Source: Anisakis pegreffii
Taxonomy: Eukaryota; Nematoda; Chromadorea; Rhabditida; Anisakidae
Assembly (NCBI GenBank): GCA_035041965.1
Contig: JAPYMA010000110.1
Location: forward strand, 248,001-312,000
Direction: 5' to 3'
DNA length: 64,000 nt
The notes under the pieces were generated by a model that ran no database searches, had not been told where the DNA came from, and worked only from the letters and a program-made list of their open reading frames with translations. Every line of letters begins with the position of its first letter. The stretch's first letter is position 1. Position numbers and translations under genes: made by a program. Of this stretch, positions 1-12,200 are shown piece after piece.

Positions 1-3000
1 GCTAATTGATCCAATTTTGGAGTTGTTGATCTGAAAGTCATGGATACTAAATGTGTTGCATCAGCAAAAATGTTGATGCACTTCCAAACACTGATGCTAC
101 AAATCATTCAGATAGCAAATCCACGCAATCAGAATGCGACAGCAAATGAAAGAATACATGGAACTTATTGTCTCGCCAAAAAAATTATATTAAAACATTA
201 CCTTTTGCTTTCTTTCGTCTTACAATTAGCCTCTAGAATTTTGAGATTAGCAGCAACGCGTGACCATCCGAAAATCTAAGTGAAATTTGTGTCAACGATT
301 TGAGTATCTGGATAATGGCACGGAATGGGTGGAGATTCTAAATTGTTGATGAGTCGCTGTTTTCTGCCCTTCCAACTGTTCCGTACTGTCTTCACCCTAC
401 TTCTTCACTTTGGAATTTTAAACCTGTTCCGTTTCAGTATGTCTTCAAACTGTACCATTCTGTTCTCTTCGCATGCTCTCAAGCCAGTATTACGATGCTG
501 TGTCGTCCTGTTCTACTGTTCAAACTATTCTGTCACATTCAAATCCAGCATCAAAAATTTTCCAGTAGTTCTGTTCTCAGAGAATGGGACTGAAAAAATG
601 CAAACTTTCAGCTGATGTTCTATTCTGCTCTTTTGTAGGAGAGTAGAAGGGAATGGAGCATCAACTGAGCAATTTATTTTGGAATGAATTTCACTGATGA
701 GGATGCACAACTTGCTGATTCTCGATAATTCATTAACTAAATTGCCAGTCGACATAATCGTTGCAGTCAGCAAATCCCTAGAAAGTATCTTCGACTGAAC
801 ATGACTGCATTATCCAACTGACTTATCAAATTCCATCCACGAGTCTAGCAATCATTTTCATCGGATCATCTCAAGTTTTCCTATTCACGGCAACGTATAA
901 CATTTCACTTCATTTCTGAACTCTGCTCCCAAATGCTAATTAGAAATGCAGCGCAACAGTTATTGACCGATTGATCGATCGAATCAGTCGAATGAAATTT
1001 CGAATGAAATGCAATGAAATAGAAAATGGCCGACTGCTTATAAAAAGTTGGAAACGGTGTTGCATTGAATGGATATTAAAAGCGATGGAAGTGACTGAAA
1101 TGAGATGGAATATTGGCCAGAATTATTCGATGATTTACGGAAATGAGCTGTGATTTCTAATATTCACTGACGCAAGTGGCCTTTTCTGATTGCAATAAAT
1201 GGAATGGATGTTGTATCAATATGGTGAATTATACGAAAAATAAGTCACAAGTTTATTAGCACGCATTCTTGATCAGTAAGGCAAGAACTCATTAAATGCA
1301 ATGCATTAATGGACCCGATGAGATAATAGTCTTACCGACAAATGCAAATGAATCAAGACATTTGAAAATTCAAAATTGAGTTTTAAAATGCATTCACTGA
1401 AACGATAACCGGAGATTTAATTTTCAAAAATGATATGCTTCTAGGAATGTGGACTGAAATGAATGTGGTCAAGGTAAGGAATCCAATGCAGATCTGACAT
1501 TTTAATCTCTTATATTCACTGTCCAAAGTATTAATTTTTCATGCCTTCACTTCTTCGAATGGGAACAATGCGATATTACGAAGTCGAAACCATTTTTGAA
1601 AGGACACTGCTGAATCGACATTTTATCATTCGCTGATAACAAATGAAGACTTTTCAGCTACTCAAATGTCACTTATTTAGTAACCACTTGTGCAAGTTGG
1701 TTTTCTGAATCCCTCCACTTCTTGGAATTTCGCTCGTATGCGAGCTAAAATAAAGTAAGAGCTAATTGTATTGTCCAAAATCAATCACTCGGAAGCTTAA
1801 GTAACATTGTTCATGTGTTCATAATAACCCTTTTCTGTTCCTTGTGGTGTAGAAATCGTCAATTTGCTGAGTACAAATTGGTAGCAGTATGAGGAGAATT
1901 TTTTTGACAGTAATAATCAAAACTTATATTAAGCGAGTCAATTGCACTGAATGAAATGACCATAATAACATCAGATAGCATGACTTTGATTTGTAGTTAC
2001 AAGAAGGCTGAGCTGTTTCCAAGGAATATCCAGTCACCTCAAGAAACGATGCATTCACAAGAGAGTGACGTTTACACTTTTATTTACATGGCAACTTGAC
2101 AGGGCTTGGCGATCATCAGATTGTTAGATGAAGAAATCATATGAACACTTGCTATCCATGTCGGTGACCTCTGAATGATTCCTGCTGCTGCATTCCGTCT
2201 GGACAACAACATCTGAAGATTTTAAGTTTCATTACTGCTCACTTATTAATTCAAGTGTTGTTCGTTTATAGCTAACAATCATCCAACCACACAGAGTATA
2301 AGATGTGGCATATGTATAATATGTTCAAATACACACGATTGATATGAGTTTCCAGTTTTGTCGCAATTTTGATACAACCATCAATGTTCTGCAAACTGCA
2401 TCAAACTAAAGCTTCTCTCGCCGAATCCATCGCGTCGAGAATGAGAGAACTGCAAAGCGCTATTATGCTGGCTTGTGAAGCAATTTCTTGTATTCCTTGC
2501 ATGAGTTGTTTGCAATTATAATGTCGCTCTTAAGAGAATAATGAAAGTGATCAAACTCAACAGATATGTAACGTACAAAAATGGAGGTCGATCATGGAAT
2601 GATGAAACAACGCCGCTTCATTTCCCATGTATTTTGTTAAGCACATACTTATTAGATAAGGAGTGAGTGCACAATCCGCAAAATGAGCAGAACACTGCGC
2701 TGAGCTACGATCATGCTTGTAAGAAGAGTGTTACCACTGTTTTCTGTGCTATAGTCGTTAATAAATTATTCATTATTTTCTTCATCATTCGTCAAATTTC
2801 TTAACGATCTTATGTAAGCAAGTCTAGCACCTCACTCTCAAAACATAAAAATCTATATCTCAAGATTTTGGAAGATAACCCAAACAAAGTTCTTAATATC
2901 TTTAATTCAGATCTTACAGGCGAAAGAGTCCCAGGAGTGATGGCTGAACGACAACAAAATGTTATGGGAAACTATAGCCGATGAATTCTGAGACAAATGA

Positions 3001-4436
3001 GAGATGGAAGTACTTAAGGAGAAAGGAACGGAAGATCGTGGTCGTAAGTCGCAGTCATAAGTCGATGGTCATGTTTCATGTTGGAGACCGTATGCTAAAC
3101 GTCGTCAATCATAGTTAAAAGAAGAATCAATTGTATTGTGATATTGGAATATTCTTTGCTATCGTGAAGTATTGTGAATCATCATTGTTCATCGCTACGA
3201 TCAATTGCCATCGTCATTGTCAATCATTTTGAATTAATATTGTGTGAAGATATCATATGCCAAGTGGCCAATTACTGTTATCATCAAATTATCATCGAGA
3301 ACTGAATAATAAATATTCTATCAAGTTTCCACTGCGCAATCCACCGCATGCTGACTGAACTCATTTTTAATCTTATCATGTGATGAAGTGAAATTGTCTG
3401 GTGTTCACGCCATCATCTTATGCTTCAGTTGCAATGTATTGAGCATTTTTGCATGAGTGAGCAATTTTCAATCGTTGTATGCTCGTCTCCAATGAGCGTG
3501 TGCATTGAAGACTTTTTTTGGTTTGACGCAACGAGCGAACTCGTGAGCAATGAGCATGAACGGCTCAAAAATTTCCTCTTTGCCTATCGACAACAAGCGA
3601 TACTAACCTCTTATCAAGTTGTCATCATTACTGATCGACGTTGAAGTGGGTGTTGCTGTGAGCTCAAAAAATAACAAAAATACGAAAGAGCAACACTCAA
3701 AGGAATTATAAAATTTCAAGAGACACCTTTACGATAACGTGCGTTAAACGTTATATTGGAGTTTCAAGCAGTTTTTTTTGCATAAAATGAACTGAAAAAT
3801 ATTGGCTTTGGTTTGATTATATTACATATTTCGCCATGGATAATGTTAATGTTATGTTGAAAGCTGTCTTTACTGTTATTGCAATATTTCATGTTGTTGC
3901 AAATACAGGAGAGTGATATCGAATTATCTTACAAATGCGATCCAAATGATGTTTGACTTTATCAATATGAATATAATTTCAAATAAAATTGAATCTATTA
4001 CGGTGGCAATAGCAATGACAGAACTGATCTCTTAACAAAATCGACAAAATTTTCAATGAAAATTTTACTGAAATCAGTGTGAAATTAGTGTGAAATCACA
4101 GTTGGAATATTTGCGACTCAATAATGATATCCTATATGAAATGATATCGTCAATTCATTTCCAGGGCTTTTTCTACATCCGATGCCTAGCAAACAATCAA
4201 ATTTCAGAGGATGTCGAAATTTAATAACTTAAAAATTAGTTCCAAAAGAATTTCTTCTTGAACGCCCTCACGAAAACATTCCTTCTATAGCCATTCAACC
4301 TTCAACATTTGGAAAACTGTCATTTTGGCGTTAATTTGACTGAATTGACGAGGTGACATTCTTTCATCATAAAGATACTACTGCAAAGTTTGATCGAAGC
4401 GTAAATGTGCTTTCACTGATATATAGGGCATTTGTA
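1..4436. other. Intergenic DNA without a supported gene
   Basis: I see no exon here with matching splice sites. The longest frames (40-279, 325-615 and 3420-3644 on plus) have low-complexity composition and no splice-site support. The stretch is rich in short words such as ATGAAT and TGTTC, which is a general feature of the non-coding DNA of this window. Confidence 0.6.
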
Positions 4437-4745
4437 TTAGCTCTATAGGGTCTGTGATGATGCTTAATGATAGACAAGGGCTTGAGGAAGGTATACTGCA
4501 CTTTTCAGAATTTAGTAATGACTCGTGCGAATCCGATAAGGATGAAAAAATATTATAACCAATGAAATCATGCTGCTACAATCATCGGAAAAGCCACAAC
4601 TCGATATAGCACAAGCACTTAATATTGTTTCGAAGAAAATGAAACAAGTTATCAACGCAATTCAAATGATGGAATGAGCAATCAACAAAAGCAGTTATTG
4701 AAGCCGATACCATTCTCATTAGAAACATCCGATGAAGCAAATTAG
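4437..4745 (+). pseudogene. Possible frameshifted coding remnant, unidentified
   Basis: Three adjoining plus-strand frames each read like protein but are out of register. The first (4437-4558) contains GLEEGILHFSEF and an acidic stretch. The second (about 4546-4677) contains EKPQLDIAQALNIVSKKMKQ. The third (4674-4745) contains NQQKQLLKPIPFSLET. The first change of frame lies on a run of six A at 4545-4550, and the second near 4672. No intron fits between the parts because the gaps are too small. It may be a decayed gene, or an intact gene with homopolymer errors in the assembly. I do not recognise the protein. Confidence 0.3.
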
Positions 4746-5094
4746 CTAATCTTTTAGGTCAGTATTCTTCAGTGGCATTGCTTTGAACCCAACGGAAAGC
4801 TGAGAAAATCAAATTAAGGGAAGTAGCAGTCGTGATCTTTCACTGATACCAACGAATTGCTATTTTTTTTCTCGAAGCACCTGTTTTCACCTGTTCACCT
4901 GTTTTATCGAAAAAATAGAGTGGAACAGAAACAAGTACGGTCAAATCCTGTGGTAGAGTGGTAGCCATAGAAAAAATTCATCCTGGAGGAAATTGGTGGT
5001 GCTGTTTGGAGGATTTGAAGTTGGCAGAGCACTGTTGGCTCATTTTTCTTCGTATTCTCGGTGTGAATGTTCAGTGATTTCTTTTTCAAAAAGT

Positions 5095-7436
5095 TTATCC
5101 GATCGCAGATGAAAATCGCAGACGATCGCAGACAAAAGAAGAAAGAATCGAAGACGACTTTTTAGCAGAAAACTGTTTGGGAAATGGATCAGTTTCTTGA
5201 CTTCCTACTGATTCGCCACTACTCTGTGCTAGGGTATCTGAAGAAAGATTTACTAGAGAAGAGGAATGACGGCCTGTTGTATGGTACGGAGTGCGAAAGC
5301 ACGATAACCACTGTTTTAGACTGTTTTGAACTATGTACTCCCAATCAGAACTTTCAATATTCTCCAACTGATCATTATTTGAATTCAAGAAAAAATGGAT
5401 TACATCGCTTATCCATAATTATAATTTTATCCCCAATGCTCTAAAAGGATTAATACGAGCGATCGCTGCAATGGCATTGCGGAACATATGAGATTGGCTG
5501 CTTATATGATTCGATTCATATCCACTGAATAAGCAAACATGGTGTTTGTTTGATTTGGTCAACAAGTATGATTTGTGTGTTTACCTTAAAGAATAGCAGA
5601 ATGTTTGTATTGTTGTAGTGATTCAGTGAAACACTTCTATGCGGAATGTTCAGTTGTTAAGTAACCAAGGCCATCATCGTTGCCACCAGAAAGTTTTGCG
5701 TTTTGTCGAGGTCATATCACGGTCACTTCTATGTAAAACATTTACCAGCCAACCGCACAGTATAAACGCTCCCTCTATAGAACCGATAACAATATTAATA
5801 ATGTGCAATAATGATAATATGCAACAATGATAATAATATCTATTCGCACATAACTTACAACAGTGGTGGTGATACTTGAATGCATTTCCTTATTATCTCA
5901 TCGATATTCCTCCGCTTTGAACAAAAACGTTCCATTCTCACCTCAAGTACCGCTTAGTGTTTTTCTCATGATTATTAGCTTTCGTTTACGAATGCCGTTT
6001 TCCTACGACTCTCACTCTTCACATTTGCTCCCTCTTCATGGGTCTTTTGAGTTTTGCAATGTTCTCGAAATGAGTAAACGTTTCCTTGCCACCTTATCTT
6101 CCATTCTTATCAATGTTGCATCACTTGATTATTCTTCATTAATCAGTTGCTTCACATAACAGATATCGACTGAACAATTATTCGGTGATTACTATTCTAT
6201 TCTTTTATGAGAACTTCAAAATATGCATTTTACAAGGAATAATAATTACGTGCGTATCTTGAAGTGTTAATCGAGATCAAATACCACCCATCATTACTTG
6301 ATGAGTAATACTTTAATGATAAAGTGCATTTATAAGTCAAACAAATTGACATCGTGAATGAATTGACTATAAGAAGCATTCTATTGATATTAGCTTGCTA
6401 TGGCGTTATGCTGGAATGATTCATTGGTTTCTTTTTATTGAATGCAAACACCAGCATATAAGTGTGTTTATTCATTTTTATACATATATGTGTATAAATG
6501 GTACATTCTTCTTCTCTTTCTGCTAATCAGCCAGTTTCTTACGTTCATACGTTTCTTACGTTCACCTTCAGCACATTTTTTCCATCGCAAATATCCAATT
6601 ATCAACGTTTCCTAATTGAGGTGTTTGTGATGGCTGACGCGAATAGTTAGCTTCTCAATTCACTTAGGGAGCTTTTTTTTTTTTAAATTTATCTTCATCA
6701 GATGAAATCGAAGATCATGAGATCAAAACCATATTCAGAAATGAAGTCATACACATGTTAGCCATATTAATTTCTCATTAAGTTATTTGTATGCTATTAT
6801 GTGCTGTTCTTATTAATGCATTTGTTATGTGGCTTCATGTCATCACAGCATCGTACCTTATTTTCACGAAAAACCGACCAGGCCATTTCTAACAGCAAAA
6901 TCTCATCTTAATACTCCAGCATAAGTCGGAGATGTAAAATGAGCTCTCTATCATCGAGTGTGAATTCATATTTGTTTCCTGAATTTGCGTAATAATATCT
7001 GATAAGGATGCAAGAGAAGTATAAAGATATGCTCAATAATTAATAATACAAGTGTTATATTACCTGTCGAATGCAAGGCCGCTTAAGTATTACAGCTCAA
7101 CCGTGATGTTGATGATTTTCGAAGCAATTTGACATATATTGTTATCTCATCTTTTTTTTCATCCACTATTACGGCCACACCAATGATAATTTGAATTGCT
7201 GATTATTCGGAAATAATTCGAAAACTCGTTCATATAATCTGCATTTTTTGTTCTGCTTTGCTGCAATTGGTTTAGCAGAGTTCTTGCCTGCAGAAAAGCA
7301 CCTCAAAAAGCGCATAAATCTGCTCTCCAACATCTGCATTTGCGATGGGAATATCACTGCTATCGAGAGATTTCGATTGCATTTTGGACGTGCCCGTTGA
7401 ATACTCCGCAAATCGGTTCATTGAGCCACCACGTTG
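5095..7436 (-). CDS. Unidentified multi-exon gene (partial model)
   Basis: Three consecutive minus-strand exons agree in phase: 7436-7302 (ATG at 7421, forty codons to the donor), 6978-6915 and 6611-6575. They read as MNRFAEYSTGTSKM and then, across junctions, ESSFYISDLCW-RNVDNWIFAMEK. A long minus-strand terminal exon at 5367-5095 follows an AG acceptor and contains SSDWEYIVQNSLKQWL and a serine-rich tail up to the stop at 5095. The exons between 6575 and 5367 are not resolved. A hydrophobic reading at about 5830-5645 (GAFILCGWL) could be one of them. The acceptor before the ATG (7437-7444, ATTAACAG) could be cis or a spliced-leader site. I do not recognise the family. That the first three exons and the last belong to one gene is inference. 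Confidence 0.4.
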
Positions 7437-8930
7437 CTGTTAATTTTCACTCCGATTGAATATTCAGTTTGTTAATAAACCTATTGTAATGTGCAATGCA
7501 TTGCTGATTTGTTGAATATGTTATTACAATATAACTACTATAGCGTAGAATGCATGATAACATTATACAACGTTCCAATACGCATTCCTGAACGCAGAAT
7601 CTATGCCATCGTTGCATATCCATTCAAAATGCCATTAATATTTGCCACATAATACATTATAATCACTGATCATGATTTGCGTTGTTCGATGTGATAATAT
7701 ATCATATTATACCGAATTATTGTTCAAACGCTTTCTTGATCCCCACTCAGTCTTGTTTATCACTCACTCTATATCTGTGACAGTGGTTCGAATTCGTTTA
7801 TTATTGTTTAATCAGTTCAGGAGTCGCATTATTGGATTAATCGTTAACATTTTTCACGTTATGTCTTGATTCACTAATTACTGCATCCATTGTTTCCACT
7901 CTAAATACTTTTTTTCACACCTCCAACATGTTCCTGTCAGTAATCAATCACTTTGATGTGATGTCCTCGTTCTGTTCGTTTTTTTTTTCGAACAAATTCA
8001 TTAAAATTGATTGCTCGATTGAATCGCGAATCGAATCAATTTCATCCAATGCATCCCATCTGTGAAAAACAATCGCAGTCACTGTATTGAGGGTGAATGA
8101 GATCCTCGCAAAAAATTATCTACATGTAATGTAATCGCATTATTTCTGTCAATAACACGCAGCAAACCAGTTGCGACTGTTTATTATCACCTTAAAACGA
8201 GAGAAAAGAAATTCAGTGATCGTCGCTCATCATTTGAATATTTTCGAAATTTTTATTGCTCAAACAGAATCGGATTCTTCAATCTGATTCATCATTAGTT
8301 GTGCTTACTCTCCTTGTTATACACTGAGGAAATAAACTATAAGAAAATATCGCTGATGAAAAAAGGTGGTTTGTTTCGCTTAAATTCTCAACGAAATGGG
8401 ATTGTCAGTTGTTTATTGTTAGTGCAACACCTCAAAAGTTGCGCTATAAAACGAGTAGCTCCATGAGCTGATCAGTTCAATGACATGCTCATTTTTATTG
8501 TTTTCCCTTTAGAAATTTTCATCACTTGCTGACAGTCGATTTATTGATGATTTTCCTTTGCGGTGACATTTCGCTTTGAAATAAAAACAAAAACTGGGAA
8601 AATTGAAGGGTTGTAGCGTATTCGAATATTACGGAAAAAATATTCCGGAAATGGAATGCAAATCAGTGATTCTTATAGAGCGAATTGAATCGCTCACATT
8701 CGGTGCAGCTGAATTTCATCAAAGCAGTATTGCTGCAGAATCTATAAGCATTGCAGGATTGCTTTTTAATTATGCCATTCTGTCCAAAACTCCTCGAGCA
8801 CGTTTCTGTGATTTCTGCTAAGAAACTGTAAAAATGTTCAATATGAATTTATGCTTTCAGCGGAGAGAATGTTACCAAACTGAACAAACTCAGTTCGTTG
8901 ATAGCATTTGATTCATTGAATTCCTCAGTT
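7437..8930. other. Intergenic DNA, nothing seen
   Basis: The frames at 7672-7869 and 8603-8821 on plus lack flanking splice signals and protein-like composition. I see no repeat or RNA gene. Confidence 0.5.
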
Positions 8931-9185
8931 TTAATTTTCCAATGAAATGAGTGCAAAACCGATCAGCAATACGCCGCCGTTTTTGACATTTGTTCCGCAG
9001 TCATTCATCCGAATTCCTAAAACTGACTCTGTTCCAATACTTGCATACATAAGCACACCTGTATACATTGCGTTAGTAATGTTATCAATGAAGTGTTCAG
9101 TTGATATCACATGAAAGACATTTTGCTTTGTAATGTTGACAGTATTATCGCACGGCAGTGATGCTTCTACTTTCATTTGAATACG
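8931..9185 (-). CDS. Possible exon or small gene, unidentified
   Basis: An open frame on minus runs from an acceptor (ATTACAG, ending at 9186) through CGT ATT CAA ATG to a stop at 8931. It carries two cysteines and potential N-glycosylation sites (NTVN, NITK, NITN) and ends in a hydrophobic stretch, GVLLIGFALIS. With ATG at 9176 it would give 81 residues. It has no clear signal peptide, and it may instead be the last exon of a gene whose upstream part I cannot find. It starts about 40 bases from the SAPCD2-like gene, which runs the other way. A chance ORF is quite possible. Confidence 0.3.
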   Translation of the reverse strand, partial: RIQMKVEASLPCDNTVNITKQNVFHVISTEHFIDNITNAMYTGVLMYASIGTESVLGIRMNDCGTNVKNGGVLLIGFALISLEN

Positions 9186-9216
9186 CTGTAATTCTTCATC
9201 TTTTCACTTTTTGTTA

Positions 9217-9225
9217 TCATTTCAG
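9217..9225 (+). promoter_or_regulatory. Putative spliced-leader (trans-splice) acceptor of the SAPCD2-like gene
   Basis: TTATCATTTCAG ends at 9225, one base before the ATG at 9227. I see no upstream coding exon that would use it in cis. In nematodes an unpaired acceptor just ahead of the start codon is the usual mark of SL addition. Confidence 0.5.
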
Positions 9226-9226
9226 A

Positions 9227-12200
9227 ATGTCTACAAAATTTTATTTACTTAGCGACTCTGAAGACATCTCCACCCATTATTGCGTTCTGCGCTTCCTTTC
9301 AGGGAATGTTGAACCGTTTGGAACGTATGAAATGATCTTTTAAAATTGCTAACTGTTTAGAACGCTATCACACACCTGAGTTGATTGAATACTTGACGCT
9401 GTTCAAACAACGTTTTCAGTTTATTCGTTCGACTGTTCCGAGGAAAGTATCATTTCGAGAAACGGACTTCGCAAATAATGAAACCGGAAACGAGGTTCAC
9501 TCAATTGCCCGATCATTTTATTGATTCATTGCGAATTTTATTCGATAATCTCGACTCAGATCGTACCGGCCGTATCTCCTACAGACAGGTAGATCTTGGC
9601 GATTTTCTTGCTGTCCGCCTTCAAAATATTAAACTATTATTTTTGTTCCCTCTCCATTTCTATTCTTTCGGCTAACTGTACGTTTTCATATATGAGTCTG
9701 TCACTAATGTTCACTCCTCTCGTACTCATCAGGCGTTTCATTTTTTCGTTTGAATGATGCACAATGAATAATTCTTCAACGTCACCACTTCACTTTAATT
9801 TGCAATAAACATTCTGCAATCACTCGATGAAACGATCGAGATATTTAAGAATGAATTGCTCAAGAATTTCTTAAGCATCCATAACACAATGTATCATTAA
9901 TCAGTGTCACTAATCAAATTGTGTTCATAATAAAGAAAAAAACAATGTGCTAAATGTCATAAGACAAGACGAAATTCATTCGTCACTCGCAACGTCGTAT
10001 TCATGATAAAGAGGTGGTGAAGGGGATGTTTTGAATTAAATGTTTTGAAAAAATTACTTCAACACTAGAAAAACCTTGAAATTATCATGAATCAAAAAAT
10101 ATTTCGCTTTCTCCAAAGCTTTTACGATGATCGTTAGCATAGAGAAAAAATCAAAATATCCCCTCTCACTGTCTCCTTCTTCTATGTACGTCACTGATCA
10201 TTTGATGAAATTATTTTCCATTCACATCGAACGTTCAGAAAATATCGAAGTTTCTCTGATTTCCCACTGAACACAATAGCGCAATTGAAGCAAAACAGCA
10301 TTTTTTCTTCAAAAAACGAATCGTGCCTTCCGATTGCGACTTGCAAAATTCAATGTTCGTCATCAAATCAGCAGCAAACGTTTTCAGTTTGCAAAAGATC
10401 TCATTGAATGCAAACAATGTTTTTGATCGAATTAAAAACGTTTCGATTCATTTGCTGAGAGTCAACTTTCCGTCAGATATCTCGTTTTTTTTTCGCATTT
10501 TGCAGCATCTTCAAATCAATCACCGTCATTCATTGCGACATTTGGAGTTCAAAATTGACGCACAATTAAAGCAACGGAATTTGTTACAAATTGAGAAATA
10601 AAAATGCAATCGAATGGCGCTCTGAAGCGTTTCTTCACTTCTCTTTTGCACTATCGAAGAATCGTAGACATTACACGATGATTCGAATTGATAGTTGCAT
10701 CTTGTTTTTGAGTAACAATTACAATCGTGTTCCATGAGACAGCGATACTGTCATTCGATGCAGTGATACTTTAAAAGTTTCGCACATTTTCACAATAAAT
10801 ACAATTTTTTTTTCGCCTTGAAAACTGATGATCATTTTTCGCCCATTTTCTATGAAAGAATTATCACTTGTTATCTGTTGTTAGAAAAAGCGTTGTTATC
10901 TTGTATGACTCGAATGCTTTTCCATTCTCCGGTCTTCCCATTGTTGACAATCCTTATTAGTCATTAACCGCATTCAAGCGGGCATTATGATTCCAAGTTA
11001 TTTGTTTTATTATGAAGAGGATCTTGAATCAATCTGGTTACTAACATAAGCCAACTAATGCTGCAACTAATTGTCATTCAGCATTTGTCCCATTTCAGCT
11101 GCTTTCTCAACTTGAAAATGGTTCTACAAATGACTGAAATTGTGGGTGATAATGAAGCTTTTCATAACTAATACGTTGCGATATTTGCATGAGGTTTTGG
11201 TGTTTTTGATATTGCAACTACTATTTGAAAAGGCTGAAATAGATAATTGCTAATAAATTATTCATTTCGTCAGAAGAGATTGAGCATTGTTGTTTATTTT
11301 CGAATACGTTTTTGTCATCACGGAATGTTTGCTTCGAAGCTCATCACTTCGCGTTTTCCTCACTAAAAGCCGATATTAATGGGCGAGAAATGAGTTTATT
11401 TGTCAACAGTCTTGCTCCTTCCGCATACCCACACCCAGTACTCAAATGCAAATCTTAAATGTTCATCTTATCATGTTTTGATTTCGTATCATCAACAAAC
11501 GCAATAGTTGCATTCACCACTTCATGGATAAACATCTTCCGATAGCATATATTATGCTACTCATTACAGCAAAGAATAAAAGTGTCACACACCTCTTTAG
11601 TACTATTCTATTGTATAATTACTGTGTCACTTCATGCAGCTGCTTTACCGAAAGAGCGTTGTAATTAACGTAATATAAAGCGAATAATGTTCTGTCTAAT
11701 GCTGCTCATTAATTCTCAATTAATCCTCATAATGGTTGATGATGCTCATGTGAGTAATTGCAGTTGTGTGCAAGATGGAGTGAGTTACCGACACGACGAC
11801 AATTACCGGACTCATTTCTCGATTGCCTAGGAAGTATAACGCCTCAGAACGGCATGATCACCTTTGAGCGATTTCTGGCCGCTGTGCGACAGTCCATCAC
11901 CGAACAAAACAGTTACGAAATTGCATCCGATGCACGTTTGTCTCAGTCCAAGTAAGCTCTTTTATATGTCAGCCCGAAAACATATTGATCCACGCTTATC
12001 ACATTCGAAACTTTCGGTGTGTTCAATTCGTTTCTTACTCTTTTCAACAGCCAATCCTGTGCGTATGTCAACTTATGTTTGAGTTCGCTTCACAAAAATG
12101 AAATTGACTGCATTCAATTATTCAATTATAACTGGTCACGGATGTTCTAATGAATTTGCTGTTGTTGTTGAGTGACAAAGATATATGGCTAGCTAATATA

